DNA of 8,143 nucleotides. It comes from JAHRAH01 sp051009015. Its GTDB lineage: Bacteria; Pseudomonadota; Gammaproteobacteria; Tethybacterales; Persebacteraceae. The stretch lies in NCBI GenBank assembly GCA_051009015.1, contig JBPCWZ010000017.1:1-8143 (forward strand). Reading direction: 5' to 3'. The notes under the pieces are model-generated. The model did no database searches. It saw only the letters and a list, made by a program, of their open reading frames with translations, and was not told the DNA's origin. Positions 6,047 through 8,143 of the stretch are shown here, piece by piece. Each line of letters opens with the position of its first letter. The stretch's first letter is position 1. The translations under genes were made by a program, and so were the position numbers.

Positions 6047-7788
6047 TGTTCTTTTGCCGACGGGATTTTTTGTGCCGCAAGCGCGCCGGATGACAGCCGC
6101 TCGCGCAGGGCAAACTTTTGCACTTTGCCGGTGATGGTGCGCGGGATATCGGCAAATGCGACATAACGCGGGCATTTGTATGATGCCAGATTCGCGCGGC
6201 AGTGTGCGGCGACATCTTCCGCTTTCATTGACGCCCCGGCATGCAACTGCAATATCGCGCACGGTGTCTCGCCCCATTTGTCGTCCGCCATCGCCACAAC
6301 CGCCGCGGCAAAAACAGCGGGATGACGGCACAGGGCATCTTCCACTTCTATGGAAGATATGTTTTCGCCGCCGGAGATAATAATATCCTTGGCTCGGTCG
6401 GTCAGGCGCAAATAGTTGTCGCTTTCCATCACGCCGACATCGCCGCTATGAAACCACCCGCCGCCAAAAGCCGCGCGAGTCGCCGCCGGATTTTTGAAAT
6501 ACCCGCGCATGACAATATTGCCGCGCATCATCACTTCGCCGCTTTTATCAAAGCGCAATGCTTCGCCATCGGCATCGGCGGTTTGCAAACCTTCCAGCGC
6601 ATGATATGGCGCGCCCTGCCGCGCCCGCAAAATCGCGCGCTCATCGGCGGTTTTGTCATTCCACTCCGGCTGCCAGTCGCAAAACACGGCGGGACCATAT
6701 ACTTCCGTCAAGCCGTAAGCATGCGTTATATTCGCCCCCGCCGCTTCCGCCCGGGCGATGACGGCGGCGGAAGGCGGCGCGGCGGCAACCATAAAGTTCG
6801 CCCGCCGCCTCTTGTCCGGCGGCAGCGATTCCAATGCTTCGGTCAGCATCTGCAAAACCACCGGCGCGCCGCAAAGCCATTCCCCGCCCGCTTCCAGCGC
6901 ATTGCCAATCGTCTCCGCCGATACCTTGCGCATGCACAAAGACGCCCCGGCAACCGCCGCCAAAGTCCAAGGAAAACACCAGCCGCAACAATGAAACATC
7001 GGCAAAGTCCAGACATACTTCGCCCGCGGCGGCATTTGCCATGTCAAAACATTACCGGTCGCCAAAAGCCACGCGCCGCGATGACTGTACACAACGCCCT
7101 TCGGCTCGCCCGTCGTGCCGGAAGTGTAGTTTAGCGAAAGCGCCTGCCATTCGTCCGCCGGAGGCCCGAAAGGCGCGGCATCAACACCGGCGATAAACGA
7201 TTCATAATCGGCATCCAACCCCGCCGCCTTAATGCCGCTTGCCGGGTCGTTTATCTCCACCATCAACATATCGCCGCCCGCTTCGGCAACTGCGGCGCGG
7301 GCGGCGGGGGCAAATGCGCTATCGGTCAATAATGCCTTCGCGCCGCTGTGTTTGAGAATAAACGCCAGCGATGCGGCATCCAGCCGCGTATTAAGCGGGT
7401 TCAACACCGCGCCGCAAAACGGCACGCCAAACATCGCCTCCAAAAAAGGCGGAATATTCGGCAGCAGCACGGCGACAACATCGCCCGGGGCAATACCGGC
7501 TTTTTGCAAAGCGCGCCCCAGCCGGATGGCGCGTTCGTGCGTTTGCCGCCAGGTATAAACGACATCGCCATAAACCGCGGAAGGCGCATCGCCGTGTATC
7601 CGCGCCGCCCGATGGATAAGCGAAAGCGGCGAAAGCGCCTCAAAGTTCGCCCGGCATTGCGCCAGTTCGGGCGCATTAAAAGGACTGTCCGGCGGATGCG
7701 CAACGGGCGGCATATCGTCCGGCGTTTGCGGCGGAGAGTTGTGCGGCGGCGGATAATGCGGCGGCTTTGTGTTGTTTTGCGATGGCAT
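6043..7788 (-). CDS. AMP-forming acyl-CoA synthetase (fatty-acyl/short-chain acyl-CoA ligase, ANL superfamily)
   Basis: This activates a carboxylic acid with ATP and CoA to the acyl-CoA via an acyl-adenylate. Seen: P-loop YTSGTTGEPKGV (221-232), the FHCCGWCFPW region (265-274), A5 motif YGLTE (358-362), GEVMMRGNIVMRGY (417-430), A7 HSGD (447-450), A8 hinge DRAKDIIISGGENIS (464-478), and A10 TITGKVQK (551-558) with probable catalytic Lys555. The overall pattern resembles the AAE/BZO1 and DmdB-like branch of medium- and short-chain ligases. With ATG 7786-7788 the protein has 581 aa, including an unusual Pro/Asn/His-rich extension before the usual start of homology near residue 45. A second ATG at 7711-7713 (Met26) would give a more typical 556 aa. 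No Shine-Dalgarno precedes Met1, but a TATAAT lies 8 nt upstream. The stop overlaps the next gene by ATGA, so this is the first gene of the operon. Exact substrate unknown. Confidence 0.92.
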   Translation of the reverse strand: MPSQNNTKPPHYPPPHNSPPQTPDDMPPVAHPPDSPFNAPELAQCRANFEALSPLSLIHRAARIHGDAPSAVYGDVVYTWRQTHERAIRLGRALQKAGIAPGDVVAVLLPNIPPFLEAMFGVPFCGAVLNPLNTRLDAASLAFILKHSGAKALLTDSAFAPAARAAVAEAGGDMLMVEINDPASGIKAAGLDADYESFIAGVDAAPFGPPADEWQALSLNYTSGTTGEPKGVVYSHRGAWLLATGNVLTWQMPPRAKYVWTLPMFHCCGWCFPWTLAAVAGASLCMRKVSAETIGNALEAGGEWLCGAPVVLQMLTEALESLPPDKRRRANFMVAAAPPSAAVIARAEAAGANITHAYGLTEVYGPAVFCDWQPEWNDKTADERAILRARQGAPYHALEGLQTADADGEALRFDKSGEVMMRGNIVMRGYFKNPAATRAAFGGGWFHSGDVGVMESDNYLRLTDRAKDIIISGGENISSIEVEDALCRHPAVFAAAVVAMADDKWGETPCAILQLHAGASMKAEDVAAHCRANLASYKCPRYVAFADIPRTITGKVQKFALRERLSSGALAAQKIPSAKEQ

Positions 7789-7796
7789 TTGTTAAG

Positions 7797-7802
7797 ATTA
7801 TA
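7797..7802 (-). promoter_or_regulatory. Candidate -10 box of the ligase-dehydrogenase-ppsR operon
   Basis: TATAAT on the minus strand ends 8 nt before ATG 7788. Initiation at the usual distance would start the transcript within about three bases of the ATG, giving a leaderless or nearly leaderless mRNA, which fits the lack of a ribosome site. No good -35 box is seen at 15-18 bp spacing, so the call rests on the -10 alone. Confidence 0.42.
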
Positions 7803-7841
7803 AAACAAAAACCCGCCGACTAATGCCATCCCCGCCCCCGT

Positions 7842-7870
7842 CGTCATTCCCGCGAAAGCGGGAATCCAAC
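7842..7870 (-). repeat. Palindromic ATTCCCGC-type repeat, copy A
   Basis: CGTC, then the palindrome, then CCAAC. This 29-bp copy is the exact reverse complement of 7986-8014 and one base different from the intragenic copy at 3166-3194. It ends about 40 bp upstream of the candidate -10 box. Confidence 0.9.
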
Positions 7871-7893
7871 ACATTGGCGCAAAGCGTCAATGT
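7871..7893. repeat. 10-bp hairpin adjoining repeat copy A
   Basis: Arms ACATTGGCGC and GCGTCAATGT pair with a single G-T wobble around an AAA loop, starting directly at the edge of copy A. The three-base A or T loop resembles two of the hairpins inside the adhesin gene (3010-3030 and 3046-3062). Confidence 0.65.
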
Positions 7894-7958
7894 CCCGCCC
7901 GCCCGGACAAGCACAAACAACCGCCAAAGACAACCGCGCAAAGTGCCGCCGCAATGGC

Positions 7959-7982
7959 GTTCCCGCTTTCGCGGGAATGACG
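7959..7982 (+). repeat. Palindromic ATTCCCGC-type repeat, copy B
   Basis: The same palindrome with the first A changed to G, followed by GACG. It lies in direct orientation 8 bp before the core of copy C, giving a 32-bp period. Confidence 0.85.
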
Positions 7983-7985
7983 GGC

Positions 7986-8014
7986 GTTGGATTCCCGCTT
8001 TCGCGGGAATGACG
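7986..8014 (+). repeat. Palindromic ATTCCCGC-type repeat, copy C
   Basis: GTTGG, then the palindrome and GACG: a perfect 29-bp inverted partner of copy A. Together they bound a 173-bp segment (7842-8014). Confidence 0.9.
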
Positions 8015-8063
8015 AAAGAATTGTCATCGCCGCCGCCCTTTTCGTCATTGCCGCCGCCGCCGC

Positions 8064-8087
8064 CGTCATTTCGGCAAAAGCGGGAAT
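8064..8087 (-). repeat. Degenerate ATTCCCGC-type repeat, copy D
   Basis: The pattern is that of copy A with several changes (CGTCATTTCGGC, then AAAAGCGGGAAT), so the palindrome is partly lost. Confidence 0.6.
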
Positions 8088-8110
8088 CTGTGGGCGGGGA
8101 GCGGATAAGC

Positions 8111-8126
8111 GGCGGGTTTTGCCGCC
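8111..8126 (+). terminator. Weak GC-rich hairpin near the right edge
   Basis: GGCGG and CCGCC arms with a 6-nt loop, followed on the plus strand by TTTGGTGTTTT. It could be a weak terminator, but no plus-strand gene leads into it within the window. Confidence 0.2.
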
Positions 8127-8143
8127 TTTGGTGTTTTGGGCGG

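Larger units (their letters stand above)
7789..8143. other. Repeat-rich non-coding region upstream of the operon
   Basis: No credible gene is seen in these 355 bases. The region holds four copies of the ATTCCCGC palindrome, a 10-bp hairpin, GC-rich trinucleotide runs (GCC x5 near 8050-8064), and the candidate -10 box at its left end. The short open frames here are translations of the repeat (FPRKRES-type peptides). Confidence 0.7.

Noticed and set aside
4436..6331. Longer 631-residue start for the GMC dehydrogenase
   Set aside because: The extra N-terminal 95 residues lie wholly inside the ligase gene and resemble no FAD-binding lead; ATG 6046 directly precedes the GGGSAG motif and gives the normal length.
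7401..7874. 157-codon minus-strand open frame starting MCWIPAFAGMTTGAG
   Set aside because: It overlaps the acyl-CoA synthetase in another frame, begins in repeat copy A, and is Arg/Cys-rich like other shadow frames of GC-rich genes.
7887..8069. 60-codon minus-strand open frame with FPRKRESN and HSRESGN
   Set aside because: It is the translation of repeat copies B and C plus Ala-rich trinucleotide runs; such frames are common artefacts of this repeat class.
7842..8087. Repeated palindromes as a CRISPR array
   Set aside because: Copies alternate in orientation, spacing is irregular (8 bp to about 90 bp) and there are no uniform spacers.

Overview
The window looks like a GC-rich chromosomal segment of a Gram-negative bacterium, most likely a proteobacterium. 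The evidence is an inverse-autotransporter outer-membrane adhesin, a PEP-synthetase regulatory protein, and many copies of a palindromic ATTCCCGC-N4-GCGGGAAT repeat of the type scattered through many proteobacterial genomes. The species cannot be named from the sequence. All complete genes lie on the minus strand; only a short gene end at the left edge lies on the plus strand.

Layout, in the direction of minus-strand transcription (right to left). Positions 7789-8143 are a repeat-filled non-coding stretch with four copies of the palindrome, two of them forming a perfect 29-bp inverted pair. An apparent three-gene operon follows: an acyl-CoA synthetase (6043-7788), a GMC-family flavoprotein alcohol dehydrogenase (4436-6046, overlapping the first by ATGA), and ppsR (3628-4431, 4 bp further on). 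A 215-bp spacer (3413-3627) then carries phased A-tracts, a consensus sigma70 promoter, a ribosome binding site, an ATG, and 6.6 perfect copies of the 7-bp repeat GCCGTGC. The large adhesin (248-3412) comes next, and a weak hairpin lies beyond its stop. The end of an unidentified plus-strand gene (3-158) converges on it.

The most notable feature is at the start of the adhesin gene. The promoter and ribosome binding site point to the ATG at 3516. In the present sequence that ATG is one base out of register with the adhesin frame and stops after 32 codons at a TGA (3418-3420). The heptanucleotide tract lies between the two. Seven is not a multiple of three, so gain of one copy (or loss of two) would join the ATG in frame to the signal peptide and adhesin. 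I read this as a phase-variable (contingency) surface protein captured in its OFF state. A second possible slippage site, an uninterrupted G8 tract, lies at the junction between the beta-barrel and the exported passenger. The signal-proximal segment of the adhesin is also made of in-frame palindromic repeats, and the passenger ends in an ankyrin-like, cysteine-framed module, which is unusual for this family.

The metabolic operon fits oxidation of an alcohol (GMC enzyme) and activation of a carboxylic acid to its CoA thioester (ligase), with gluconeogenic entry of carbon controlled by PpsR. The substrates are not determined by the sequence.
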